In this document: positions 1 to 7,436 of the stretch, piece by piece | Numbering within the stretch: position 1 is the first letter of the stretch | Layout: each line of letters starts with the position of its first letter | Source of the DNA: Acidobacteriota bacterium | Lineage (GTDB): Bacteria; Acidobacteriota; Terriglobia; UBA7540 | Assembly (NCBI GenBank): GCA_021828225.1 | Contig: JAKASH010000020.1 | Span: forward strand, 1-14,726 | Reading direction: 5' to 3' | DNA length: 14,726 nt | Program-made: the position numbers and the translations under genes | Notes under the pieces: model-generated | The model's database searches: none | The model's input: only the letters and a program-made list of their open reading frames with translations | What the model was told of the DNA's origin: nothing

Positions 1-129
1 CTGGCGGGCTGGTTTTACTTGGCAGACCAACCTTGCCGTTCTGATGCGAGGCCCCTTCAGCCTCTCCAGCGAGCGGTGATCGGCGCGGCGCGTTTATTGC
101 TGCCGCTTCAGCCTCTGTGTTATGTTTAA
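1..129 (+). other. Possible C-terminal tail of a gene starting upstream of the window
   Basis: Reading frame 1 is open from the window edge to a TAA at 127-129, giving 42 residues. The end is hydrophobic and Leu-rich (RLLLPLQPLCYV). I recognise no family, and an open run of this length is quite possible by chance, so this is only a candidate tail. If real, the gene would end about 67 bases before the chosen start of the DUF6677-type gene. Confidence 0.2.
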
Positions 130-196
130 CGCTTGGAAGTGTGCGGCTTCACGCACTTTGAGCAGTGAGCCCGCCGGGGATTGTCAACTCCAGCCT

Positions 197-637
197 ATGG
201 CCAGGAAAATCGTGGAACCGCAAGAGAAAGCAGCAAGAGAGACCGCCAGACCTGCTGGTGCCAAGGTTTCGTCCGGAAGTCTGTTTGGTCTTTGCGTGGC
301 GGCGTGGGTCATTCCGGGATTCGGTCATCTCCTGTTGGGGCGCAAGTGGCGAGCGCTGATCCTGTTCCTTGCCATCGCCGGAATGTTCGTGCTCGGCCTG
401 GCGATGAAAGGGATGTTCTTTTCTACGGGCTCCGGCTCGTATCTCCACACGCTGGGTTACTTTGCCGAGCTTTCTGCCGGAGTGCTGATGCCCGCCGCTA
501 CCTTCTTCGGATATTCGGGAGGTCAGATTTTCTTTGTCTCCTCAGACTACGGTACGGCGTACCTGATCGCTGCCGGCATGCTGAATGTGCTGACGATCCT
601 TGATGCTTATGACATCGCATTGGGACGAAAGCCTTAA
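197..637 (+). CDS. DUF6677-type small integral membrane protein
   Basis: A 146-residue membrane protein of unknown function. The N-terminus is charged and Lys/Arg/Ala-rich (about residues 1-27). It is followed by a helix with the motif AAWVIPGFGHLLLGRKWRA (about 35-53), a second hydrophobic helix (about 53-70), a loop, a helix near 90-105, and a C-terminal segment SSDYGTAYLIAAGMLNVLT that ends in DAYDIALGRKP. The PGFGHLLLGRKW element resembles TM2-domain proteins, and the overall pattern matches the DUF6677 family as I remember it from acidobacteria. The frame extends upstream to an ATG at 122, but those 25 residues do not look like the family; the ATG at 197 gives the usual MA.K.VEPQ start. 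No strong ribosome binding site precedes either start. A tiny membrane protein gene follows 40 bases later. Function unknown; family call fairly secure. Confidence 0.8.
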   Translation: MARKIVEPQEKAARETARPAGAKVSSGSLFGLCVAAWVIPGFGHLLLGRKWRALILFLAIAGMFVLGLAMKGMFFSTGSGSYLHTLGYFAELSAGVLMPAATFFGYSGGQIFFVSSDYGTAYLIAAGMLNVLTILDAYDIALGRKP

Positions 638-677
638 GGCCGGAAGTTGCCGGATGCTTTTCGCCACAAGGTAAACA

Positions 678-848
678 ATGGTCATCTCTCATTTCTCAGC
701 CCTCGTGCTTTTCTCCTTTCTCGTCTCCGTCGTGTTTGCCGTTATCAGCAAACCGACGCTGCGTGAGCAGTTGATTTACGGGGCCAAGATCTTTATCGCC
801 TTTGTGGGGATTGCCGTCCTTCTCGGCTGGATCATGCTTCCTTTCTGA
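678..848 (+). CDS. 56-residue two-helix membrane protein
   Basis: A short gene starting at ATG 678 and ending with TGA at 846-848. The product begins MVISHFSALVLFSFLVSVVF, a hydrophobic helix (about residues 5-23). A polar linker, ISKPTLREQLIYGAK, follows, then a second helix (about 37-54) with FIAFVGIAVLLGWIML. An AAGG lies about 7 bases before the start (667-671). Two clean transmembrane segments joined by a short charged loop, plus placement 40 bases after the DUF6677-type gene on the same strand, argue that it is coding. Function unknown. It could be a small subunit or stabiliser of its membrane neighbour, which is inference only. Confidence 0.7.
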   Translation: MVISHFSALVLFSFLVSVVFAVISKPTLREQLIYGAKIFIAFVGIAVLLGWIMLPF

Positions 849-1016
849 ACTTAGCTTTTTCCACGCTGGACGTCCGGTCATGACTTGTTGAATCTCGCGG
901 CGCGTAACACATCGGTCCGCCCCTGCCGGCCGCGGCCGCGATTTTCCATCTTGCTCTTGATCTCTCTGGGAAATGCGATATTCTTCCCAAGCCCTTCCTG
1001 AAGGCCGGGGGATTGA

Positions 1017-2324
1017 ATGGATCTATCGAGCGGAACAACAGCGAATGCCCAATACGCCAGTGTTGGCCGCTTTGGCGTCAGCAACACTCGACGCTGGGTG
1101 GTGATGTGGCTCCTCTTTATTGCGTCGGTCATCAATTACCTGGACCGCGCTACGATTTCCTTTGCGCTCCCTCTGATTTCCCAGGATCTCCACCTGGGAT
1201 TTGAGTCCAAGGGAGTCCTGCTCTCCGCGTTCTTCTGGTCCTACACGCTGATGCAGATTCCCATTGGGCTGATAGCGGACCGCGTGAACCTGCTCTGGGT
1301 CTACGCGGGGGCCTTTGCCCTCTGGTCCCTGGCCCAGGGACTCACGGGACTGGCCGGAAGCCTTGTGGTTCTCATCCTGCTGCGCATCGTTCTGGGGATC
1401 GGCGAGTCGATCTACCTTCCGGGCGGCACAAAGATTGTCAGCGTCCTTTTTGGTCCCTCTGAGCGCGGACTTCCCTCGGGCCTGTTTGATGCCGGCACCC
1501 GCTTCGGCCTGGTTGTGGGAGGCGTTTGTATTCCCTTGCTTCTGGTGCGCTTCGGGTGGAGAGATTCATTTGTATTTGTAGGCATCCTGGGCCTCCTCTG
1601 GCTGATTCCCTGGTTCATTGCGTTTCCTTCCAGGCTGGCAAAATTGAAAGAGAGCCGGCCTGAACGCTCCAGCGAACAGGCCCGGCCACGCTTCAAGCTT
1701 GCTCACTTTGACCGCAACCTGTTGGGTGTTTGCCTGGGATTCTTCTGCTTTGACTATTTCTGGTATCTCATGCTGACGTGGCTGCCGGACTACTTGTACC
1801 AGGCCCGCCATTTAAGCATCATAAAGGCTGGCCTTTTCTCGGCCATGCCGTATGCGGTGTTTGGCGTTTGCCAGCCCCTTGGCGGCTGGGTCGCCGACCG
1901 CCTGATCCGGCGAGGCTGGGATGAAACCCGGACCAGAAAGGGCATGATTACTTTCGGGTTTATGTTCGGCTTGCTGATGATACCGGCCGCGTTTGTCCAT
2001 AGCGCTACGGTGGCGGTTGCATTGATTGTCGGCGCCGGGTTCGTCGGACTCTCGACGGCCAATCAGTTGGTGATTGTGCAGTTCTGCGCGCCGTCCGATG
2101 AAGTCGGCGTCTGGACGGGATTCCTGAACTTCGCCGGAAACATCGGAGGCGTGGCAGCGCCGCTGATTACCGGCTTCCTCGCTGCATGGACCCGTTCTTT
2201 TGTTGCGGCTTTTGTGCTGGGACCCGTCCTGCTGGTCAGCGGGTTGCTTGCGTACTGGTTCATTGTGGGGCAAATCGGCACGCGGCAAAACCCCGCCATG
2301 GCGGCAGAGGGCCAGCACGCATAA
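1017..2324 (+). CDS. MFS transporter, anion:cation symporter (ACS) type
   Basis: A 435-residue inner-membrane transporter of normal MFS length with about 12 hydrophobic segments. Family signatures: INYLDRATISFALP near residues 39-52 in helix 1; FFWSYTLMQIPIGLIADRV (72-90), which carries the MFS motif-A region after helix 2; GWRDSFVFVGILGLLW (180-195) in the first half; and NFAGNIGGVAAPLITGFL (371-388) near the end. A polar cytoplasmic loop at about 205-230 separates the two six-helix halves. These fit the ACS subfamily, whose members import organic anions such as hexuronates, galactonate, glucarate, tartrate or phthalate with protons. The substrate cannot be read from sequence. The ATG at 1017 has a G-rich stretch (GGCCGGGGG) just upstream. 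The stop lies 24 bases before the acyl-CoA ligase start, so uptake followed by CoA activation of the imported acid is a reasonable inference. Confidence 0.9.
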   Translation: MDLSSGTTANAQYASVGRFGVSNTRRWVVMWLLFIASVINYLDRATISFALPLISQDLHLGFESKGVLLSAFFWSYTLMQIPIGLIADRVNLLWVYAGAFALWSLAQGLTGLAGSLVVLILLRIVLGIGESIYLPGGTKIVSVLFGPSERGLPSGLFDAGTRFGLVVGGVCIPLLLVRFGWRDSFVFVGILGLLWLIPWFIAFPSRLAKLKESRPERSSEQARPRFKLAHFDRNLLGVCLGFFCFDYFWYLMLTWLPDYLYQARHLSIIKAGLFSAMPYAVFGVCQPLGGWVADRLIRRGWDETRTRKGMITFGFMFGLLMIPAAFVHSATVAVALIVGAGFVGLSTANQLVIVQFCAPSDEVGVWTGFLNFAGNIGGVAAPLITGFLAAWTRSFVAAFVLGPVLLVSGLLAYWFIVGQIGTRQNPAMAAEGQHA

Positions 2325-2348
2325 CCATCGAAGAGGCAGCAAGCAGCG

Positions 2349-3941
2349 ATGATTCTTCCCCTCACTCCAGTGCGCCTGAAACGCCACGCCGCCCGCATCT
2401 TTGGGAAAAAAGAAGGCGTGGTCTGCGAAAACCTGCGATTTACCTACCGCGAATTCAATGAGCGTTGCGACAGGCTTTCAAGCGCACTGCTCCGGCTGGG
2501 ACTGAAGAAAGGCGAGCGAGTGGCCTTCCTCAGTTTCAACTGTCACCGCTTGCTGGAGGCCTATTTCGGAGTCCCGCAGTTGGGAGCAATTCTCTTGCCT
2601 CTCAACATCCGCCTGAGCCCGGAGGAACTGGCCTACATCCTGAACGATGCCGAGCCCGCCGTGCTTTTTTTTGATCCTGAATTCATCCCGCTGGTCGAGG
2701 CTCTTCGGCCGGGCATTCATTCGGTCCGGCACTATGTTGCGCTGCGCGGTGCGGCGCCCGGGTGGGCTCATCCGAAACCGTATGACGGGATTCTGGCGGA
2801 GGCCGAGCCGGCGGAAATCGATTATCGCGACATCGACGAAAACTCGGTGGCGGAACTTTTCTATACCAGTGGAACCACGGCCTACCCCAAGGGCGTGATG
2901 CTCACGCATCGCAACCTCTATCTCCACGCTTTTTACAGGCTGCCGACGGAGGGCGCGAGCGACGACGAGGTCGCCCTTTACACGGTTCCGTTGTATCACG
3001 TCAACAGTTGGGGAACGCCGCACGTCCTGACGCTCCTGGGAGGCCGGCACGTGATCGCCAGGAAGTTTAATCCGCTGAAGGTGCTTCAACTGATCCAAGC
3101 CGAGCGGGTAACGCATCTCCAGATGGTCCCCACGATGGTCACCGCGCTGATCAACCATCCGGAATTCACTCAGTACGATGTCTCGAGCGTGAGATTGATG
3201 TACATCGGCGGCGCGCCTTGCAGCACTTCTCTGATTCGCGAGATTGAAGAGAAAATGCCGCGCTGCGTGGCCAATGGCGGTTACGGGTTGACAGAGACTT
3301 CTCCGGTGGTTTCTATCGCGAGCATCAAAGATCACCTGGCGAACGAACCCCGCGATGCCCAGTTGTGGCGCAAGGCAACCGCGGGCCACGCGCTGGCCGG
3401 CACGGAAATCCGCGTGGTTGATATCCAGGGTAAGGACGTGAAACCCAACGGTGAGGAAGTGGGCGAAGTGATTGTCCGCGGCGACGTGGTGATGGCGGGC
3501 TACTGGAAGCAGCCAGAAGCCACAGAACAAGCGATCCGCGACGGCTGGTTGCACACGGGCGATCTGGCTACGATCGATGAAGAGGGTTACTTCCTGATCA
3601 TCGACCGCGAGAAGGATATGATTCTGAGCGGCGGTGAGAACATCGCCTCGGCCCAGATTGAACGCATCCTCTACGCGCACCCCGGCGTGCTGGAATGTGC
3701 GGTGATTGCCGTGCCGGACGAAAAGTGGGGGGAAGTCCCCAAGGCGCTTGTTGTTCTTCGAACGGGGCATAACGTTTCCGAAGCTGAAATTCTTGAACAC
3801 TGCCGCAATCATTTGGCTGGATTCAAAGTGCCTAAGTCGGTGGAATTCGTTGAAGGCCTGCCCAAAGGCGGAACGGGCAAGATTCTGAAAAAGGTGCTGC
3901 GGGAGCCGTACTGGGCGGGACGGAAGCGGCGCGTGCAGTGA
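2349..3941 (+). CDS. AMP-forming acyl-CoA synthetase (fatty or carboxylic acid-CoA ligase)
   Basis: A 530-residue member of the ANL adenylating superfamily. It activates a carboxylic acid with ATP to an acyl-AMP and then forms the CoA thioester; it is expected in the cytosol. Visible core motifs are: the phosphate-binding loop FYTSGTTAYPKGV (171-183); YGLTETSP (312-319); the hinge/ATP region WLHTGDLATIDEEGYFLIID (400-419), followed by REKDMILSGGENIASAQIE; and PKGGTGK near the end, with K511 as the likely catalytic lysine of the mobile C-terminal domain. All key residues are present and the length is normal. It most resembles medium/long-chain fatty acyl-CoA ligases, but chain length or an aromatic substrate cannot be decided. 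The ATG at 2349 has an AAGAGG site about 12 bases upstream. It lies 24 bases after the transporter and 33 bases before murB, probably co-transcribed. A long open frame on the opposite strand (2478-3812) is a coding shadow. Confidence 0.93.
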   Translation: MILPLTPVRLKRHAARIFGKKEGVVCENLRFTYREFNERCDRLSSALLRLGLKKGERVAFLSFNCHRLLEAYFGVPQLGAILLPLNIRLSPEELAYILNDAEPAVLFFDPEFIPLVEALRPGIHSVRHYVALRGAAPGWAHPKPYDGILAEAEPAEIDYRDIDENSVAELFYTSGTTAYPKGVMLTHRNLYLHAFYRLPTEGASDDEVALYTVPLYHVNSWGTPHVLTLLGGRHVIARKFNPLKVLQLIQAERVTHLQMVPTMVTALINHPEFTQYDVSSVRLMYIGGAPCSTSLIREIEEKMPRCVANGGYGLTETSPVVSIASIKDHLANEPRDAQLWRKATAGHALAGTEIRVVDIQGKDVKPNGEEVGEVIVRGDVVMAGYWKQPEATEQAIRDGWLHTGDLATIDEEGYFLIIDREKDMILSGGENIASAQIERILYAHPGVLECAVIAVPDEKWGEVPKALVVLRTGHNVSEAEILEHCRNHLAGFKVPKSVEFVEGLPKGGTGKILKKVLREPYWAGRKRRVQ

Positions 3942-3974
3942 TTATTCTCCGCTGGCCGGGCGATAGACTGGACC

Positions 3975-5087
3975 ATGACCCATTTCGAGATCAGACGGGA
4001 TGAACCGCTCAAGCCTTTCACTACCTTCAAGGTGGGAGGGCCGGCGAGGTTCTTTGCGAGCGCCGCCAAACGCGATGACTTTCTTGAAGCGCTCAGGTTT
4101 GCTCGTGAGGAACGCCTGCCCATCTTCATCCTCGGCGGGGGAAGCAACATCCTGGTCAGCGACAGCGGCTTTCCCGGTCTGGTCATCCACCCCGTGCAAA
4201 GCGGCATCGCGATTGAAACGGCGGGAGCCGAAAAAGTCACGATGCGCATTGAAGGGGGCGAGACTTGGGATGAAGTTGTCCGCCGCGCTGTCGAAGAAGG
4301 GTTCTGGAAAATTGAGAACTTATCGCACATTCCCGGACAGGCTGGCGCGGCGCTTGTCCAGAACATCGGAGCGTACGGACAGCAGATCAGCGATGTTCTC
4401 GACGGCACGACCGTTATGGAAACTCGAACCGGCAACGCGCGCAGGCTCGGCGCTGGCGAGTGCCGCTTCGGCTACCGGCAAAGCATTTTCAACACCAGCG
4501 CAAAGAACGAATTCATCATCCTGCAACTCGAACTGGGGTTGCAGCGTCGCGGCAAGCCGGACCTCCGCTACCCGGATGTGCGCACTTACTTCAACGAACT
4601 GGGTATTGAAGAGCCCACGATCCAGAAGGTCCGCGAAGCCATCATCCGCATTCGCGATCGCAAGTTCCCGTTTCCGCGGGAAGAAAAGGGCGGGAACGCC
4701 GGCTCGTTTTTTAAGAACTTGGTCTTGAGTGAGGCGGATTTTGAGGTTCTGTGCGCCAACTTCCGGCGCAACTTTTCAACGGAGCAATGCTACCGGCTGG
4801 AAGAAATTCGCAAGCGGTCGGCTTCCTCTGGATCGGTTAAAATTCCCACCGCGTTTCTCATCGAAATCTGCGGCCTGAAGGGGCACCGCGAGGGCGGCGC
4901 ACGAGTGAATGAAACTCAGCCTCTCGTGCTGTTGAATGATGGAGGAGCGACCGCTCACGACGTTCTCACGCTGGCCGGCTGCGTCCGGCGGACCGTCTAT
5001 GCTCGCACTGGCATGACGATCCATCTTGAACCGGAACTTGTCGGCTTCACGCCGGAGGAAGTGGAGAAATATCTCGCGCTCGATTAA
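3975..5087 (+). CDS. murB: UDP-N-acetylenolpyruvoylglucosamine reductase (MurB)
   Basis: A 370-residue cytosolic flavoenzyme. It uses NADPH and FAD to reduce UDP-GlcNAc-enolpyruvate to UDP-MurNAc, the second committed step of peptidoglycan precursor synthesis. Seen in order: TTFKVGGPARFF (16-27); the FAD-binding ILGGGSNILVSDSGF (52-66); IPGQAGAALVQNIGAYG (119-135); FGYRQSIF (165-172), with R168 matching E. coli R159; NAGSFFKN (241-248), with S244 matching proton donor S229; PTAFLIEICGLKGHREGG (291-308); and LEPEL near the end, with E354 matching E325. All three catalytic positions are therefore intact. The NIGAYG signature and spacing place it with type I (E. coli-like) MurB. Where E. coli has SSPIQNIGAYG, this protein has AALVQNIGAYG. 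The start is supported by the family N-terminus; no clear ribosome binding site is visible. It sits outside a division/cell-wall cluster, behind a transporter and a CoA ligase. Confidence 0.95.
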   Translation: MTHFEIRRDEPLKPFTTFKVGGPARFFASAAKRDDFLEALRFAREERLPIFILGGGSNILVSDSGFPGLVIHPVQSGIAIETAGAEKVTMRIEGGETWDEVVRRAVEEGFWKIENLSHIPGQAGAALVQNIGAYGQQISDVLDGTTVMETRTGNARRLGAGECRFGYRQSIFNTSAKNEFIILQLELGLQRRGKPDLRYPDVRTYFNELGIEEPTIQKVREAIIRIRDRKFPFPREEKGGNAGSFFKNLVLSEADFEVLCANFRRNFSTEQCYRLEEIRKRSASSGSVKIPTAFLIEICGLKGHREGGARVNETQPLVLLNDGGATAHDVLTLAGCVRRTVYARTGMTIHLEPELVGFTPEEVEKYLALD

Positions 5088-5229
5088 GTCTGGCGGTTCC
5101 AAAGCCTGCCGCGATTGTTTCCTGATTCCAGGCCCTCGCAAACGCTCAAGCAGGGCTTCGCCGCAGATGAAAGAGCGTTGTACTTGCCTGGCAGCTATGT
5201 CAGACTAGACCTAATAGCGCCCCGCTGAA

Positions 5230-5258
5230 GGGTCGTAATGAACCGGACGGAGCGACCC
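5230..5258 (+). promoter_or_regulatory. Possible hairpin around the ribosome binding site of the sulfatase-fold gene
   Basis: GGGTCG (5230-5235) and CGACCC (5253-5258) are perfect inverted repeats of 6 bases with a 17-base loop. The loop contains the GGAG at 5249-5252, the best ribosome binding site for the ATG at 5263. Such a fold could modulate translation initiation, but a stem this short may be chance. No known riboswitch class was recognised. Confidence 0.2.
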
Positions 5259-5262
5259 CCTT

Positions 5263-7377
5263 ATGAAGAATGCCAAAACAACCTTGCCACAAATCACAGG
5301 AAAGCACGGAGAAATCATTTCCCGGTTCGTAGCCTTCAGCGCGCTTGCCGGTCTGCTCATTGGGATTTTCGAAGCTGCTTTGCTCCGGAGTTCGCCTCGC
5401 ATCGAGGCACTGCTCACTCCAGACGTTGGTTGGGTGGAATGGTTCCTGGCTCCTCTGCTTGACATGGCTTTCTTTAGTCTGTTCGGCCTCTTGCTGGGAT
5501 GGCTGGCGGGACGAAGTCCCGGAAAACATAGAATCGCAATGCTCGTGGCGGCTGATAGCGCTGCTGTTGTGATGTTTGTGGCCCTGCGGCTCCGCTGGTT
5601 TCACGCCAGAATTGTGATCAAGCCATTTGCCTTTCGCGAAGACATCCTGATTCCGCTGGCCTGGTTCGCTGCCGGATTCGCCGCTTCGCTGCTGGTTGTG
5701 TACCTGTTGTGGAAACCTGTTTCGAATGTTGTCCGCCGATCCCACGTGAGGGTCCTGATGTTCATTGCGTGGGGCCTCGCGCTGGCGGCCTTCGTTGCAA
5801 TCTGTGGAGTCGAGAACTTTTTGCTAAGGCCGTTCCCGATGTCCCCGCGTATCGAGGCGAAATCCGGTACCCCTTCTCACGGTCCGAACATCATCTTCAT
5901 TGTTATGGACACCGTGCGAGCTGACCATCTGTCGTCTTATGGCTATTCGCGTCCGACCACCCCGAACCTTGACCGCCTGGCGCGCGGAGGTGTGTTGTTT
6001 GAGAATGCCATCGCGCCGAGCTCCTGGACGCTTGCTTCTCATGCCTCGATGTTCACAGGACTGCTCCCTCATCAGAACGGAGCGGATTGGGCCGCTCCTC
6101 TGCCACCAGGTCCTTTGACGCTGGCGCATGTTTTACGTTCTCGCGGATACGACACAGCGGGATTCGCTGCCAATTTCGATTATTGCCAGAAGGGCTGGGG
6201 CATTGCCCGGGGTTTTGATACTTACGTTGACGACAGCACTTCGTTCCGGCACAACCTGGCAGACACGCTGTTAGGCACCGCGCTGATTCAGCCTCTCTAC
6301 CAGCGTTTCTGCCGCTTTGACTATTTCGAGCGCCAGAACGCTCAGCAGGTCAACAAGAGCGTATTCCGGTGGTTGCAGCGCCCTCCCCGGCGCCCCTTTT
6401 TTCTTTTTATCAACTACTTCGACTGTCACGTGCCGTATCTGACCGAACCTCCCTACGACCATCGTTTCGGGAAAATCTCGGACAAGCTGGTTCACAAGTT
6501 ATTCGCAGCCTTGCAAAGCAAGGATCCCGCGCGGGGATTCACCGCCGGCGACAAGACTTCCCTCATCGCTGCCTACGACGATCGTCTCGCCTTTCTTGAT
6601 CGACAGGTTGGGCGCCTGCTCGATTTTCTCCGCGATTCTCCCGAAGGCCGAAACACCATCGTCATCGTCAGCGCAGATCACGGCGAAGCCTTCGGCGAGC
6701 AGGGTTGGTACAGCCACGGTTACAATCTCTATCGAGAGCTGTTGCATGTTCCTCTGATCATCGCCGGCCCCGGAATTCCGAAGGGCGTGCGGATCCAGCA
6801 TCTGGTCAGGACCCGCGAACTTTTCTCGACGGTGCTCGATTTGGCCGGAGGCGGGAAAACTCCTTTCAGCCGCGAGAGCCTGGCAAGATTCTGGAATCCC
6901 AACTTCACGCCGCAGCCCTTCGATAACTTCGTTATTTCGGAGCTCGTTCCCATCTTCAACGAGGGTGGGAAAGAGGCTATGATCACCCTGACCACACCGC
7001 AGTGGCAATATATCTACAACTCGAACGGCCGCCAGGAACTCTACGATTGGGTTACCGATCCCCTCGACCAGACGGACCTTGCTGGATCGGCCGACGCGCA
7101 GGTCACCATGGTGAGCCTCCGCAAACAGCTCATTCAGCTTCTTGCTGATTCTGCCCAACCCTGGCGCGACCAGAACTATCTCTTTGCGCGCAGCGGCAAA
7201 GGAAGCGCGTTTCTGCGCGAGGTCATTGCTGCCAGAAGACCGGGCATAGCATTCTTTACGGGCAACCGTCTCTTCATAGGGGAGTCTCAGGCCTACCTTG
7301 AGTCTGAAGAACACTCGGTTCCAGCAAGGCTTGCCCCGCCCGATCGGGATTCATTGAAAAGCCTTCCATACCGCTAA
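5263..7377 (+). CDS. Membrane-anchored sulfatase-fold hydrolase or phosphotransferase
   Basis: A 704-residue protein with an N-terminal membrane part (hydrophobic segments near residues 20-41, 62-83, 91-109, 128-150 and 162-182). An alkaline-phosphatase-superfamily catalytic domain of sulfatase type follows from about 208 to 600. Seen: NIIFIVMDTVRADHLSSYGY (209-228), with metal ligand D216; TTPNLDRLARGGVLFENA; then SSWTLASHASMFTG (253-266) at the nucleophile site; DDRLAFLDRQVGRLLDFL (439-456); the second metal site SADHGEAFGEQG (470-481), with D472 and H473; and HVPLIIAGPG (495-504). True sulfatases have C/S-x-P-x-R at the nucleophile. Here the aligned residues are T256 and H260, so formylglycine maturation is not expected and a Thr nucleophile is likely. 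That would resemble phosphoglycerol or phosphoethanolamine transferases of the same fold. The catalytic domain is probably periplasmic, and the substrate is unknown. The start has GGAG 10 bases upstream. It lies 175 bases after murB and ends convergently with the glycosyltransferase gene. Confidence 0.85.
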   Translation: MKNAKTTLPQITGKHGEIISRFVAFSALAGLLIGIFEAALLRSSPRIEALLTPDVGWVEWFLAPLLDMAFFSLFGLLLGWLAGRSPGKHRIAMLVAADSAAVVMFVALRLRWFHARIVIKPFAFREDILIPLAWFAAGFAASLLVVYLLWKPVSNVVRRSHVRVLMFIAWGLALAAFVAICGVENFLLRPFPMSPRIEAKSGTPSHGPNIIFIVMDTVRADHLSSYGYSRPTTPNLDRLARGGVLFENAIAPSSWTLASHASMFTGLLPHQNGADWAAPLPPGPLTLAHVLRSRGYDTAGFAANFDYCQKGWGIARGFDTYVDDSTSFRHNLADTLLGTALIQPLYQRFCRFDYFERQNAQQVNKSVFRWLQRPPRRPFFLFINYFDCHVPYLTEPPYDHRFGKISDKLVHKLFAALQSKDPARGFTAGDKTSLIAAYDDRLAFLDRQVGRLLDFLRDSPEGRNTIVIVSADHGEAFGEQGWYSHGYNLYRELLHVPLIIAGPGIPKGVRIQHLVRTRELFSTVLDLAGGGKTPFSRESLARFWNPNFTPQPFDNFVISELVPIFNEGGKEAMITLTTPQWQYIYNSNGRQELYDWVTDPLDQTDLAGSADAQVTMVSLRKQLIQLLADSAQPWRDQNYLFARSGKGSAFLREVIAARRPGIAFFTGNRLFIGESQAYLESEEHSVPARLAPPDRDSLKSLPYR

Positions 7378-7436
7378 TTGACGGCCTTATGTGCTTAGAG
7401 AAATCGTCGAAGTTTTCGAACACATGGGCAGAGAAA

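Noticed and set aside
949..976. Promoter before the MFS transporter gene (extended minus-10 TGCGATATT)
   Set aside because: No minus-35 box at acceptable spacing: TTGATC is 14 bases and TTGCTC 20 bases away. Too weak to list.
2478..3812. A 444-codon open frame on the minus strand, opposite the acyl-CoA ligase gene
   Set aside because: The plus-strand frame has every ANL motif. The minus product is His/Arg-rich with no recognisable domain, typical of a codon-bias shadow in GC-rich DNA.
6499..7314. A 271-codon minus-strand frame opposite the sulfatase-fold gene
   Set aside because: The plus strand carries the SADHGEAFGEQG metal site there. The minus frame is a shadow.
7378..7436. Possible bidirectional terminator between the convergent sulfatase-fold and GT2-GtrA genes
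   Set aside because: Only a short TTCGAA palindrome is present, with no GC-rich stem and no adjacent T-run.
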